From: Pseudomonas fragi
GTDB taxonomy: Bacteria; Pseudomonadota; Gammaproteobacteria; Pseudomonadales; Pseudomonadaceae
NCBI RefSeq assembly: GCF_900105835.1
Contig: NZ_LT629783.1
Coordinates: forward strand, 496,001 to 560,000
Length of the DNA: 64,000 nucleotides
Direction: 5' to 3'
The notes under the pieces are model-generated. The model ran no database searches. It saw only the letters and a program-made list of their open reading frames with translations, and was not told where the DNA came from. The first letter of the stretch is position 1. The number at the start of each line of letters is the position of its first letter. Shown here in pieces: positions 53,761 through 62,890 of this stretch. The translations under genes and the position numbers were made by a program.

Positions 53761-54255
53761 ATGGTCACTGCGACACTGCATCTGATGTGCGGCAAGATTG
53801 CATCAGGCAAATCAACCCTGGCCAAAACCCTTGCTGTGCAACGCCGCGCGATTTTGCTGAGCGAGGATAAATGGCTCGCCTCCCTTTATCCCGGGGCGAT
53901 CAATTCGGTAACCGATTACACAGGCTACAGCCTGAGGATTCGCAGTGTGCTGGGGCCTCTGGTGGTCGACATGCTGGAGTTCGGTGTGAGTGTGGTGCTG
54001 GATTTTCCGGCCAATACCATCGCCAGCCGCGAGTGGCTGCTGGGCCTGGCAGAAACGGCACGAATGCCGCACTGCCTGCACTATCTCGATGTAGACGATG
54101 AGGAGTGTCGTGCGCGGCTGCATGTGCGCAACCGGCTTGCCGAACATGACTTCGCCGCGTCGGATGCCGAGTTTGACCTGATCACCAGCTACTTCCGTGC
54201 CCCGGGCGCAGACGAGGGCTTGGTGATTGTCACTTACCCGCGGCTTCTTGCATGA
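53761..54255 (+). CDS. Small P-loop ATPase/kinase-like protein
   Basis: 164 residues. Walker A in LMCGKIASGKSTLAKT (about 9-23), then LLSEDKWLASLYPG and VVLDFPANTIASREWL, as in zeta-toxin/APT-like small kinases; the C-terminal LHVRNRLAEHDFAASDAEFDLITSYF may be a lid region. Start at 53761 has AAGGAAG as ribosome site. Its 3' end overlaps the convergent LysR gene by 26 bp. Substrate not identified; it lacks an antitoxin partner, so a toxin role is not supported. Confidence 0.82.
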   Translation: MVTATLHLMCGKIASGKSTLAKTLAVQRRAILLSEDKWLASLYPGAINSVTDYTGYSLRIRSVLGPLVVDMLEFGVSVVLDFPANTIASREWLLGLAETARMPHCLHYLDVDDEECRARLHVRNRLAEHDFAASDAEFDLITSYFRAPGADEGLVIVTYPRLLA

Positions 54256-55117
54256 TCCAGTGCATAAATGCCCTGACCTCATCCCGTTGCATTGCCTCCG
54301 CGCGCGTGACGGCGTAGTAGGCAAAGCGTGCCGGCCACGGCTTGTCCATGACTTGCACCAGTCGGCCTGCAGCGATTTCTTCGGTTGCGTATTCCTGGGG
54401 CACCAAGGCCAGCCCCTGGCCGGCTTCGGCTGCGCGGATCAATAAAAAATCGTCCTCGAAAGCCGTGCCGCGTTCTGCGCGCGGGTCTTTGCCTACGTCA
54501 TGGGCGCTGAGCCACAAAAGCCAGTCGGCACGGTCAGCGTCGTGCAGCAGGGGGAGGTCGAGACAGTCCTGCGGCTGCGTCAGCGGCGGGTAGTCGGCCA
54601 GCAAAGCCGGGCTGGCAACGGGCACCAGCACGGGCGCCATCAGGCGGGTCACCTGCAGGCCGGGATACACCCCAAGCCCGTGGCGCAAGGCAATATCGAC
54701 ACGCCCGCGGTGCATGTCCACCAGCGCGGAAGTGGCCTCGACACGCACCTCGATTTCCGGATGCAGGCGGTTGAATCGCCCCAGGCGCGGCACCAGCCAT
54801 GAGGCGGCAAAAGTGGCCACCGTGCTGATCGTCAGGGTCTGGCGCGCAGTGCTTTGTTGCAGCGTCTGCATGGCCTGTTCGATTTGCCCGAAGGCCTCGA
54901 ACAGGGCCGGGTGCACAGCGGCGCCGGCCTCTGTGAGCCGCAGGCCGCTGCGTTCGCGGGTAAACAGCGGCATGCCGACCCGGTCTTCCAGCAGGCGGAT
55001 CTGCTGGCTGACTGCACCTGAGGTGACATTCAGGGCTTGTGCGGCCGCCTTGATGCTGCCTTGCTGGCCTACTTCGACAAACGCTCGCAAGGCGAGAAGG
55101 GGCAGTGAAGTCGCCAT
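54230..55117 (-). CDS. LysR-family regulator (GcvA-like)
   Basis: 295 residues: N-terminal LALRAFVEVGQQGSIKAAAQALNVTSGAVSQQIRLLE helix-turn-helix (read at about 8-44), then an effector domain ending EVRAFMHWIMQEAAGK. Divergent from the glutathione transferase gene with 130 bp between, so it may control the GST and the following flavin oxidoreductase. Confidence 0.92.
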   Translation of the reverse strand: MATSLPLLALRAFVEVGQQGSIKAAAQALNVTSGAVSQQIRLLEDRVGMPLFTRERSGLRLTEAGAAVHPALFEAFGQIEQAMQTLQQSTARQTLTISTVATFAASWLVPRLGRFNRLHPEIEVRVEATSALVDMHRGRVDIALRHGLGVYPGLQVTRLMAPVLVPVASPALLADYPPLTQPQDCLDLPLLHDADRADWLLWLSAHDVGKDPRAERGTAFEDDFLLIRAAEAGQGLALVPQEYATEEIAAGRLVQVMDKPWPARFAYYAVTRAEAMQRDEVRAFMHWIMQEAAGK

Positions 55118-55247
55118 GGGCTTTAGTTTTCCTGAATCCGGTGTGCAGAAAGGATCGTTTCCGCCGACGCACAGCGCAAGCGATGATGTTCAGAGTTTAG
55201 AGAAGCTGAGCAGGTTCAGTAAAACTATATCTAACCGGACGCCCTGC

Positions 55248-55880
55248 ATGAACCCCATGATCACGTTGTATACCGACAGCTCGCCCAATGGTTTCAAGAT
55301 CACCATTGCCCTGGAGGAACTCGGTTTAACCTACCACCTGCGGCACATAAAAATTGACCAGGGCGAGAACCGCAGCCCGGCGTTTTTGCGCCTCAACCCC
55401 CACGGGCGCATCCCGGTGCTGGTCGATGCCAGCAACGGCATCACGCTGTTTGAATCGGCAGCCATCCTGCTGTATCTGGCCGATATCACGGGTCGACTCT
55501 TGCCCGTCGAACCGGCTAAACGCTGGGAAGCCATCCAGTGGCTGATGTTTCATGCTGCCAGCGTGGGGCCTGTGATGGGCCAGCGCGTTCACTTCGAGCT
55601 GTTTGCCGCAGACAAAAATCCCCAGGCCATTGCACGCTACCGATCCTTGATGGATGAAGCCTTTGCCACCCTGGACAACCGCCTGGCCGAGCATCCCTAT
55701 CTGGCCGGTGACGAGTATTCGATTGCCGATATCGCCCAGTTTGGCTGGAGCCATATCGCCCAGGTCATCGACTTCGATTTCAGCGCCTATAAGCACCTGA
55801 GCACCTGGTACCAACGCATTGGCGCCAGGCCCGCCGTGCAGCGCGGCATTGCTCTGCCAACGCGCGCCACAGGCGCTTGA
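55248..55880 (+). CDS. Glutathione S-transferase family protein
   Basis: 210 residues. Thioredoxin-fold N-terminus (MITLYTDSSPNGFKITIALEELGLTYHLRHI at about 4-34, with the ESAAILLYLA glutathione-binding block), then an all-helical C-terminal domain (IADIAQFGWSHI). Similar to YghU/YfcG-like enzymes; conjugates or reduces organic substrates. Divergent from a LysR gene and 14 bp before the flavin oxidoreductase, suggesting a small detoxification operon. Confidence 0.92.
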   Translation: MNPMITLYTDSSPNGFKITIALEELGLTYHLRHIKIDQGENRSPAFLRLNPHGRIPVLVDASNGITLFESAAILLYLADITGRLLPVEPAKRWEAIQWLMFHAASVGPVMGQRVHFELFAADKNPQAIARYRSLMDEAFATLDNRLAEHPYLAGDEYSIADIAQFGWSHIAQVIDFDFSAYKHLSTWYQRIGARPAVQRGIALPTRATGA

Positions 55881-55894
55881 ATCAGGGGGCCAAC

Positions 55895-56923
55895 ATGAAC
55901 ACTACTGATCAGGCCACAGGCCAGTCCTCGCCCGCATTTGCCAGCCACCGCGGTTATCGGCGCATGTTCGCGGCCAATCAGCTGACCCTCGGGATTTTTT
56001 TGCCATTGCGCTTTTACAAGGGTGACATGGCGGTGCTGGCCGGGCAGGCCGAGCGGGTTCGCGACCTCGACCGATATGGTTTTGCCGCGGTCTGGGTGCG
56101 CGACGTGCCGCTGTTCGATCCGGCGTTCGGTGATGCGGGGCAAGTATTCGACCCCTTTACCTACCTGGCTTTTCTGGCAGCGCACACCCAGCGCATTGCG
56201 CTGGCCACCGGCAGTGCGATCTTTTCGTTACGCCATCCCGTTGACCTGGCCAAGGCCAGTGCCACCATCGATCAGTTGTCGAATGGACGGCTGGTCATGG
56301 GTATTGCCTCGGGAGACCGGGCCATTGAGTTCCCCGCCTATGGTCTTGAACACGCCCGGCGGGGTGAGCGGTTTGCCCAGAGCGTGACGTATTTCCGCCA
56401 GCTGATGCAGGCCCGTGCGCCCGTTATCGATTCTGCGCTGGGGCACATGGCCGGAGCCGAATTTCTGCCCCGACCCGTGGCGGGGGCCATCCCGCTGATG
56501 GTCACCGGTTCGTCCCGGCAATCACTGGCATGGATCGGCGAACACGCCGACGGCTGGCTGACCTTTCCCGAATCGACCCACGACCGCCAAGGGCCGCAGC
56601 GCCTGGCCGAGAAGATCCGGGCCTGGCGCCAGTTGATCCCGGACGGCGGGTTCAGGCCGCATATGACCAATGAATGGCTCGACCTGGTTGATGACCCCGA
56701 TTATCCCCGCACACCTTTGCAGGGCGGTTATGTGTTGCGCACCGGACGCAATGGCTTGATTGACCTGCTGGGTGAATGGCAAGCGGCAGGTGTCAACCAT
56801 GCGGCCCTGGGGCTGCAGTTTTCGGCCCGGCCTGCGGCAGAGGTCATCCAGGAACTGGCTGAAGACGTACTGCCGCATTTTCCGTCACATCAGGTGCCGG
56901 AGGGGGCTGGGCTGGCATGGTGA
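55895..56923 (+). CDS. LLM-class flavin-dependent oxidoreductase
   Basis: About 342 residues, luciferase-like monooxygenase fold using reduced FMN/FMNH2 with oxygen. Blocks: LTLGIFLPLRFYKGD, YGFAAVWVRDVPLFDP and HPVDLAKASATIDQLSNGRLVMGIASG near the middle. The ATG at 55895 has a strong AGGGGG ribosome site; an upstream TTG frame at 55877 is less likely. Cotranscribed with the GST gene. Confidence 0.92.
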   Translation: MNTTDQATGQSSPAFASHRGYRRMFAANQLTLGIFLPLRFYKGDMAVLAGQAERVRDLDRYGFAAVWVRDVPLFDPAFGDAGQVFDPFTYLAFLAAHTQRIALATGSAIFSLRHPVDLAKASATIDQLSNGRLVMGIASGDRAIEFPAYGLEHARRGERFAQSVTYFRQLMQARAPVIDSALGHMAGAEFLPRPVAGAIPLMVTGSSRQSLAWIGEHADGWLTFPESTHDRQGPQRLAEKIRAWRQLIPDGGFRPHMTNEWLDLVDDPDYPRTPLQGGYVLRTGRNGLIDLLGEWQAAGVNHAALGLQFSARPAAEVIQELAEDVLPHFPSHQVPEGAGLAW

Positions 56924-56932
56924 AGACAACGA

Positions 56933-58261
56933 TCAGCTTACCGTTTTCATCTCCACAACCGGCGTGCTGCGTGTGCGTGACACGCTCAGGCCCAGCAGCC
57001 CGCCGAGCACTAGCGCGCCGGCCATAAAGTACATGGCCGCCTGGGTGTTGCCGGTCAGTTGGGTCAGCCAGCCGACCACAATGGTGCTGAAAAAGCCGGC
57101 GACATTGCCCAGGGAGTTGATCAGCGCGATCCCGGCCGCTGCTGCGGCGCCGCCGACCACGGCGGTGGGCATGCCCCAGAACACCGGCAAGCTGCTGATC
57201 ATCGCCGCAGTGCCGATGGTCAGGCCGATCATCGATAACCACAGGCTGGCGCCGAACAGGGTGCCGAAAATCACCCCGCCAGCGCCGATAAAGGCGCAGA
57301 TCGCCAGGTGCCAGCGATACTCGCGAACCCGGTCGCTGCTGCGCCCCACCAGCACCATGCACACGGTAGCCACCGAGTAGGGAATCGCGCTCAGCACGCC
57401 GATGGCCCAGGGTTCGGCGACACCACTGTTGCGGATAATGGTCGGCATCCAGAAACTGATCACGTACTGGCCCAGCACCAGGCAAAAATACACCGCGCCC
57501 AGCAGCCAGATTTTCGGGTTGAGCAGGCCGTCGCGCACCGAATGATGGGCCTTGGCCCTGGCTTCGCGATCCAGCGCGGCCTGCATGCCGCGTTTTTCGT
57601 CGGGGCTGAGCCAGCGGGCGTCGGCAATCCGGTCGTGCAGCAGGAAGAACACAGCGGCGCCCAGGGCCACGGCCGGCAAGCCTTCGATCACGAACAGCCA
57701 TTGCCAGCCGGCGTAACCCGCCACGCCATCGAGGGTCTGCATGATCAAGCCGGAAATCAGTGAACCCAGCATGCTGGAGATCGGCAGGGCGGCGATAAAC
57801 AGGGAAATCATCACACCCCGGCGATGGCTCGGAAACCAGGTGGTGAGGTAGAAAATGATCCCCGGGAAGAAGCCCGCCTCGGCAATGCCGATCAAAAAGC
57901 GCAGCAGGTAGAAGCTCATGGGCGTTTCGACAAACATCATGGCCGCCGACAGCAGGCCCCAGCTCATCATGATCCGCGCGATCCAGCGCCTGGCGCCGTA
58001 CTTGTGCAAGGCGATATTGCTGGGGATCTCGAACATCAGGTAGCCGACAAAAAACACCCCGGCCCCCAGCCCGTAAACCGCTTCGCTGAACTTCAGGTCA
58101 TCGAGCATCTGCAACTTGGCAAAGCCGACATTGACCCGGTCCAGATAGGCCACCAGGTAACAAACCATTAGCAGCGGAATGACCCGCCATGCGGTCTTGC
58201 GGTAGGCCGAGTGCAGGGCGTGGTCCGGCATGTCGGCGGGGAGCGGCGCTTGGGTGTTCAT
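56933..58261 (-). CDS. MFS transporter, anion:cation symporter family
   Basis: 442 residues with twelve membrane segments. The ACS-family mark YLVAYLDRVNVGFAKLQM near TM1 and FFPGIIFYLTTWFPSHRRG between TM4 and TM5 point to uptake of organic anions such as hexonates, hydroxyphenyl acids or tartrate-like acids. ATG at 58261 is preceded by GAGG. Follows the LysR gene on the same strand by 40 bp, and lies in a group with an FAD dehydrogenase for hydroxy acids. Confidence 0.92.
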   Translation of the reverse strand: MNTQAPLPADMPDHALHSAYRKTAWRVIPLLMVCYLVAYLDRVNVGFAKLQMLDDLKFSEAVYGLGAGVFFVGYLMFEIPSNIALHKYGARRWIARIMMSWGLLSAAMMFVETPMSFYLLRFLIGIAEAGFFPGIIFYLTTWFPSHRRGVMISLFIAALPISSMLGSLISGLIMQTLDGVAGYAGWQWLFVIEGLPAVALGAAVFFLLHDRIADARWLSPDEKRGMQAALDREARAKAHHSVRDGLLNPKIWLLGAVYFCLVLGQYVISFWMPTIIRNSGVAEPWAIGVLSAIPYSVATVCMVLVGRSSDRVREYRWHLAICAFIGAGGVIFGTLFGASLWLSMIGLTIGTAAMISSLPVFWGMPTAVVGGAAAAAGIALINSLGNVAGFFSTIVVGWLTQLTGNTQAAMYFMAGALVLGGLLGLSVSRTRSTPVVEMKTVS

Positions 58262-58301
58262 GTTGAGCCTCATTGTTGTTGTTTTAGGGGCGGTTTGCAG
58301 A

Positions 58302-59240
58302 TCACAGCGCACGGCCTCCCGGCCAGTCACCGCCCGCGCACATGGCGCGCACGACTTCGCGGATCAATTCGCTGATCAGGGTTTTCAGGTGGCTGGCAGG
58401 CATCGAGGCACAGCTGCAAATGCCCAGGGTGCGGGACAGGCCGTCAGCGGCAATGCGGTGGGCAACCAGACGGCCGTCTTCAATTTCGCGCACGGCCAGG
58501 TTCAGCGGCATGATGGTGTGCCCGATACCGGCCTCGACCGCACTTTTAAGGATATGCACGGAGTTGACCTCCATGACGATTTCGCCAACGGCCAGGCCGT
58601 GCTGTTTGACCGCGTGTTCAACCAGCGTGCGCGTGCAGTGGCCGTGGGCCTGGCTGGGGAACACCAGCGGCCGGGCCAGCGCTTGCTCCAGGCACACCTC
58701 GCCGGCCGCGGGGGCATCGGCGGCATCGGCGCGGTGGATCAGGTAAAAATCCTCTTCGATCAATGCGCTGAACAACACTTGCGGGGGCAGGTCGATGGCG
58801 CTGAACAGGGCCAGATCAATGCGCCCGTGCAGCAACTGGTCCATGACATTGCCGGTCAGTTCTTCGTTGAGATGGAAGGCCACCTGCGGGTAACGGGCGG
58901 CCACGGCACGCATCAGCGGCATGGCCAATAGGGTGGCGACGCTTTGCGGCAGCGCCACGGTAATCGAACCGCTGAGGGAGTCGGGGCTGCTGCTGACCGC
59001 AGCCCGGGCATCACCCAGATGCTTGAGCATGCCCTGGGCGTATTCGTAAAACACCTTGCCGGCCTCGCTGGCGACTACGCCGTTGTGGCTGCGATGGAAC
59101 AGCTGCACCCCCAGGTCGTCCTCCAGCGCCGACATCTGCTTGCTCAATGCCGATTGCGCCACATGCACCTGGCGGGCGGCGCTGGACAGGCTGCCGCAAT
59201 CGATCACGGCGACAAAGTATTTGATCTGGCGGATTTCCAT
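58302..59240 (-). CDS. LysR-family regulator
   Basis: 312 residues: helix-turn-helix MEIRQIKYFVAVIDCGSLSSAARQVHVAQSALSKQMSALE at the N-terminus and a Nac/TcuR-like effector domain. Between the FAD dehydrogenase (upstream) and the MFS transporter (downstream) on the same strand, so it probably regulates both. 52 bp after the dehydrogenase. Confidence 0.93.
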   Translation of the reverse strand: MEIRQIKYFVAVIDCGSLSSAARQVHVAQSALSKQMSALEDDLGVQLFHRSHNGVVASEAGKVFYEYAQGMLKHLGDARAAVSSSPDSLSGSITVALPQSVATLLAMPLMRAVAARYPQVAFHLNEELTGNVMDQLLHGRIDLALFSAIDLPPQVLFSALIEEDFYLIHRADAADAPAAGEVCLEQALARPLVFPSQAHGHCTRTLVEHAVKQHGLAVGEIVMEVNSVHILKSAVEAGIGHTIMPLNLAVREIEDGRLVAHRIAADGLSRTLGICSCASMPASHLKTLISELIREVVRAMCAGGDWPGGRAL

Positions 59241-59292
59241 TGCGGTGCTTCCTGCAGGGCTCGGCTATACGGGCCGACGATGGTAGCGCGGG

Positions 59293-60711
59293 TCAGCCTG
59301 CGGAGCGTGCGCGAGGGAAAATCTTGCCGGGGTTCATCAGCTGTTTCGGGTCGAGCGCCGCCTTGATCGACTGCATGACGTCCACGGCGTTTTGCCCGTG
59401 TTCAACGGCCATAAAGTGCTGTTTGGTCAAGCCGATGCCGTGTTCGCCGGTGCAACTGCCCTGCAGGGCAATGGCCCGCTCGGCCAGGCGATGGGCCACG
59501 GCTTCGGCGCGTTCGATCTCGTCGGGGTTGTGCGGGTCGACCAGGATCACGGCATGGAAGTTACCATCGCCGACATGGCCGAAAATCGGTGCGAGAAAGC
59601 CGTTTTGCGCCAGATCCGCCGCCGTGGCTTCAATGCACTCGGCCAACCGCGAAATCGGCACCACGGCATCGGTGGTCAGGGCGCGGCAACCGGGGCGCAG
59701 GGCGAGGGCGGCGAAGTAGCCGTCATGCCGGGCCTGCCACAGGCGGCTGCGATCCTCTGGATGCACGGCCCACTCGAAGTCCATGCCCTGATGTTCATCG
59801 GCGACCATGCGCACGGTCTCGATCTGCTCTTTTACGCCGGCTTCAGAACCATGCAGCTCAAATAGCAGGGAGGGCGCCTCGCGCAACTGCGTGCTGCTGT
59901 AGGCGTTGAGGGCGCGCATGGTCAGGGCATCGAGCAGTTCAATGCGGGCGACCGGTACACCGAGCTGGATGATCTGGATCACCGCGCGCACGGCCAGGTC
60001 CACGCTGGGAAAGCGGCACACGGCCGCCGAAATGGCTTCAGGAATCGGGTGCAGCTTGACGGTCAGTTCGGCGATGGTCGCCAGCGTCCCGCCCGAACCG
60101 ACCAGTAAATGGGTCAGGTCATAGCCGGCGGAAGACTTGCGCGCCCGCCCGCCGGTGTTGATCACCCGGCCATCGGCCAGCACCGCCGTCATGGCCAGTA
60201 CGTTTTCGCGCATGGTGCCGTAGCGCACGGCATTGGTCCCGGAAGCACGGGTCGCCGCCATGCCGCCCAGGGACGCATCGGCACCGGGGTCGATGGGGAA
60301 AAACAGCCCGGTGCCATGCAACGCCGCATTCAACTGTTTGCGGGTTACCCCCGGTTGTACGGTGGCGTCCATATCGTCAACGCGAATGGCAAGCACCTGG
60401 TTCATCCCCGACACATCCATGCTGACGCCACCGTGGGAGGCCTGCAGCCAGCCTTCCAGCGAGGTGCCGCTGCCATAGGCGATCATCGGTGTATCGTGGC
60501 GATAACAGGCGCTGCTGATATTGACGATATCCTCAAGGCTGTTGGCGTAGGCCACGGCATCCGGGGGCATGGGGTCCAGCGCGGAAATATCGCTGCCGTG
60601 GTGCTCGCGCACGCTGGCCGAGGTGGAGAAGCGGGTGCCGAGCAATTGGCCCAGCTCCTCGCGCAAGGATTCGGCCAGGGGCGGATGCTCACAGGCAGCA
60701 GGAAGGCTCAT
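59293..60711 (-). CDS. FAD-linked oxidase, glycolate/D-lactate dehydrogenase type
   Basis: 472 residues. FAD-binding domain with PMIAYGSGTSLEGW and PGADASLGGMAATRASGTNAVRYG (read at about 80-165), then a C-terminal cap with FGHVGDGNFHAVILVD and STGEHGIGLTKQHFM-type metal/histidine block. Oxidises a 2-hydroxy acid such as D-lactate or glycolate and passes electrons to cytochrome or quinone. No partner GlcE/GlcF genes are seen, so a single-subunit D-lactate dehydrogenase is likelier than glycolate oxidase. Confidence 0.9.
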   Translation of the reverse strand: MSLPAACEHPPLAESLREELGQLLGTRFSTSASVREHHGSDISALDPMPPDAVAYANSLEDIVNISSACYRHDTPMIAYGSGTSLEGWLQASHGGVSMDVSGMNQVLAIRVDDMDATVQPGVTRKQLNAALHGTGLFFPIDPGADASLGGMAATRASGTNAVRYGTMRENVLAMTAVLADGRVINTGGRARKSSAGYDLTHLLVGSGGTLATIAELTVKLHPIPEAISAAVCRFPSVDLAVRAVIQIIQLGVPVARIELLDALTMRALNAYSSTQLREAPSLLFELHGSEAGVKEQIETVRMVADEHQGMDFEWAVHPEDRSRLWQARHDGYFAALALRPGCRALTTDAVVPISRLAECIEATAADLAQNGFLAPIFGHVGDGNFHAVILVDPHNPDEIERAEAVAHRLAERAIALQGSCTGEHGIGLTKQHFMAVEHGQNAVDVMQSIKAALDPKQLMNPGKIFPRARSAG

Positions 60712-60857
60712 CAGGCAATCTCCGTTTTTTCTGCGCCATCTGTGGCAGGCGGCATATATGGGGAGTTATGGCTTATCTTAGGCAGCCTTTGGTACACACT
60801 CGTAGTGCTGATTTCAGATGGAGCCATCTGTTTTTGAGATGGCCTGTGACAGACGTG

Positions 60858-61508
60858 ATGATCAAGAAGGAACTTGAGTTGAGTGACTGGGAAGCCTATT
60901 ACCAGGCAAGTGAACAGCGCGGGCAATCGCCCTTGCTGAGCAGGGCCTTGAGCCTGATCAGCGCGAATGAGGGTTCACGTCAGGCCGTGGACCTGGGGTG
61001 TGGGGCCGGAATGGAAACCCGGCAATTGCTGGCCGCAGGCTGGGACGTACTGGCCATTGACCGCGAAGCTGGCGCCATTGCGCGAACATCTGCCTTGTCA
61101 CAGGGTGTCAGCGGTGGCCGGCTGGCGACCCTGGCCTGCGATTTTGAACAGCTGACGCAGTTACCGGCCTCCAGATTGATCCATGCTGGTCTCGCCTTGC
61201 CGTTCTGTCGGCCAGAATATTTTGAGACCCTTTGGCGGCTTGTTACTGCGGCGCTTGAACCGGGTGGTGTATTTGTCGGCCATCTGTTTGGCGAGCGGCA
61301 CGGCTGGGCGGCACTTGCCCATATGACCTTTCACACCGAAGCGCAGGCGCGCTTGCTGTGCGGTAATCTTGAGCTGCATCTGTTACGCGAATTCGAACAG
61401 CCGGGTGCCAGTTTGCAGGGGGACATGGCCTGGCACCGCTTCGATATCATTGCCAGCAAGCCGCAAGGCGACGATAAATACCGTACTGAACCAAGGAGCC
61501 GGCGATGA
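60858..61508 (+). CDS. Class I SAM-dependent methyltransferase (TehB-like)
   Basis: 216 residues. SAM motif I in AVDLGCGAGMETRQLL, acidic motif in WDVLAIDREAGA, and LIHAGLALPFCRPEYF then LEPGGVFVGHLFGERHGWA later. Substrate unknown. The frame extends upstream to 60768, but ATG 60858 is the first start fitting the family. Stop overlaps the next gene (ATGA). Confidence 0.88.
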   Translation: MIKKELELSDWEAYYQASEQRGQSPLLSRALSLISANEGSRQAVDLGCGAGMETRQLLAAGWDVLAIDREAGAIARTSALSQGVSGGRLATLACDFEQLTQLPASRLIHAGLALPFCRPEYFETLWRLVTAALEPGGVFVGHLFGERHGWAALAHMTFHTEAQARLLCGNLELHLLREFEQPGASLQGDMAWHRFDIIASKPQGDDKYRTEPRSRR

Positions 61509-61900
61509 AGGGAAGTTGCGCCTGCGGTGCCGTTGGCTATGAAATTGACCGTATCGACCTGCCTGTCAGCCATTGTCATTGCCAGTCATGCCGCAAAACC
61601 CATGCTGCTGCATTTGTCACCACGGCCGGTGTATTGCGTGAGCACTTCCATTGGACGAGGGGGCAGGAAAAGCTCAGCAACTACGAGTCTTCCCCCGGCA
61701 AGCTGCGGCGCTTTTGCTCGCTGTGCGGTTGCCACCTTGTGGCTGAACGTGATGGCGCCGCGGCTGTGATTGTTCGTATTGCGACCCTGGACGAGGACCC
61801 GGGCGATCGCCCGCAATACCATATCTGGGCTGAGCAGGATGCCCCATGGCTTGAACATGAAGACCTTGCGGTATACCCGCAATGGCAGCCGGGGCGCTAA
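61505..61900 (+). CDS. GFA-family (glutathione-dependent formaldehyde-activating) zinc protein
   Basis: 131 residues. Zinc ligands in KGSCACGAV, SHCHCQSCRK and CSLCGC, the usual GFA pattern. May bind glutathione adducts; actual function unproven for most members. Translationally coupled to the methyltransferase (ATGA overlap). Confidence 0.93.
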   Translation: MKGSCACGAVGYEIDRIDLPVSHCHCQSCRKTHAAAFVTTAGVLREHFHWTRGQEKLSNYESSPGKLRRFCSLCGCHLVAERDGAAAVIVRIATLDEDPGDRPQYHIWAEQDAPWLEHEDLAVYPQWQPGR

Positions 61901-61945
61901 GGCTTCAGTGGCATTCTTTAACTTTTATCAGGGAGATAACCGTTA

Positions 61946-62431
61946 GTGGCCCGTGCATCCATTCAAACCCTGCGCCCGCTGCACGAGCTGGATTACCATG
62001 ACAGCAGATCAGTCCTGCTGCCTGTGCAGATCACGGCTCTGCAAGCCTGGAACCTGATGACGGCCGAGCAGGGGCCGCTGATGCGCCTGGCGTTTCGAAC
62101 CCGGGACGCAATTTCTGCGTTATTTGGCGTCAAGCGCATCGGTGGTTTCTCCGGTACCCGGCGTGAGGCCGTCCAGGCAGGCGATTATCTGGATTTCTTC
62201 CTGGTGGAGTACAGCGCCCCCGAGGTACTGGTGCTGACCGAGCGTGACCGGCATCTGGATGTCATGACCTGTGTTTCGCTGGCTGATCGCGTACTGACAA
62301 TCACCTCCTCTGTGGTCACCCATAACACCTTTGGCCGCCTCTATATGCTGCCGGTGGGGCCAGCACACAAACTTATCGTCAACAGCTATCTCAAGCGCCT
62401 GCAGCGCAAGCTGCAAGGGATGGAGCCCTGA
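61946..62431 (+). CDS. DUF2867 family protein
   Basis: 161 residues, matching DUF2867 by RDAISALFGVKRIGGF, the YLDFFLVEYSAPEVLVLTERDRHLDVMTC region and VVTHNTFGRLYMLPVGPAHKLIV near the C-terminus. GTG start at 61946 with AGGGAG upstream. Function unknown. Confidence 0.87.
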   Translation: MARASIQTLRPLHELDYHDSRSVLLPVQITALQAWNLMTAEQGPLMRLAFRTRDAISALFGVKRIGGFSGTRREAVQAGDYLDFFLVEYSAPEVLVLTERDRHLDVMTCVSLADRVLTITSSVVTHNTFGRLYMLPVGPAHKLIVNSYLKRLQRKLQGMEP

Positions 62432-62435
62432 ATTT

Positions 62436-62873
62436 ATGAACATAACCACAAGACTTGCCGACCAGGCGGATATCCCGGCGATTTTTGCCATCCGCACCAG
62501 CGTCAGGGAGAACCATCTCTCCCTTGAACAGCTCACTGAAATGGGCATCACGCCCCAAGCCATCAGCCAGGCACTCCTGGCTGCGCCATGCATTTGGGTG
62601 GCTGAAATCCAGGGTGTGCCGGCAGGTTTTGCCATGGCCGATGCAGACGATGGTTGCGTATTTGCCGCTTTTGTACGGCCTGAGTACGAGGGGCAAGGGC
62701 TGGGCCGTAGCCTGATGGCCAGGGCCGAGGCGTTCCTGTTTGAACAGCATCGCACGATATGGCTGGAAACCGCAGAAAACAGCCGTGCCAGCGGCTTCTA
62801 TCGAAGCCTTGGCTGGCAGTTGGTGGCGCACTTGCCCGAAGGCGATGTGCGTTTTGAAAAGAACCTGATATAG
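62436..62873 (+). CDS. GNAT-family N-acetyltransferase
   Basis: 145 residues. Acetyl-CoA site in VRPEYEGQGLGRSLMARAE (Q-x-x-G-x-G/A), and the late strand block ASGFYRSLGW. The start at 62436 uses GGAG within the end of the previous gene. Substrate unknown. Confidence 0.92.
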   Translation: MNITTRLADQADIPAIFAIRTSVRENHLSLEQLTEMGITPQAISQALLAAPCIWVAEIQGVPAGFAMADADDGCVFAAFVRPEYEGQGLGRSLMARAEAFLFEQHRTIWLETAENSRASGFYRSLGWQLVAHLPEGDVRFEKNLI

Positions 62874-62890
62874 GGTCGCAAAGGAGCAAG

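Noticed and set aside
53761..54255. Zeta-type toxin of a toxin-antitoxin pair
   Set aside because: Only the P-loop kinase fold is similar; there is no small antitoxin gene next to it.
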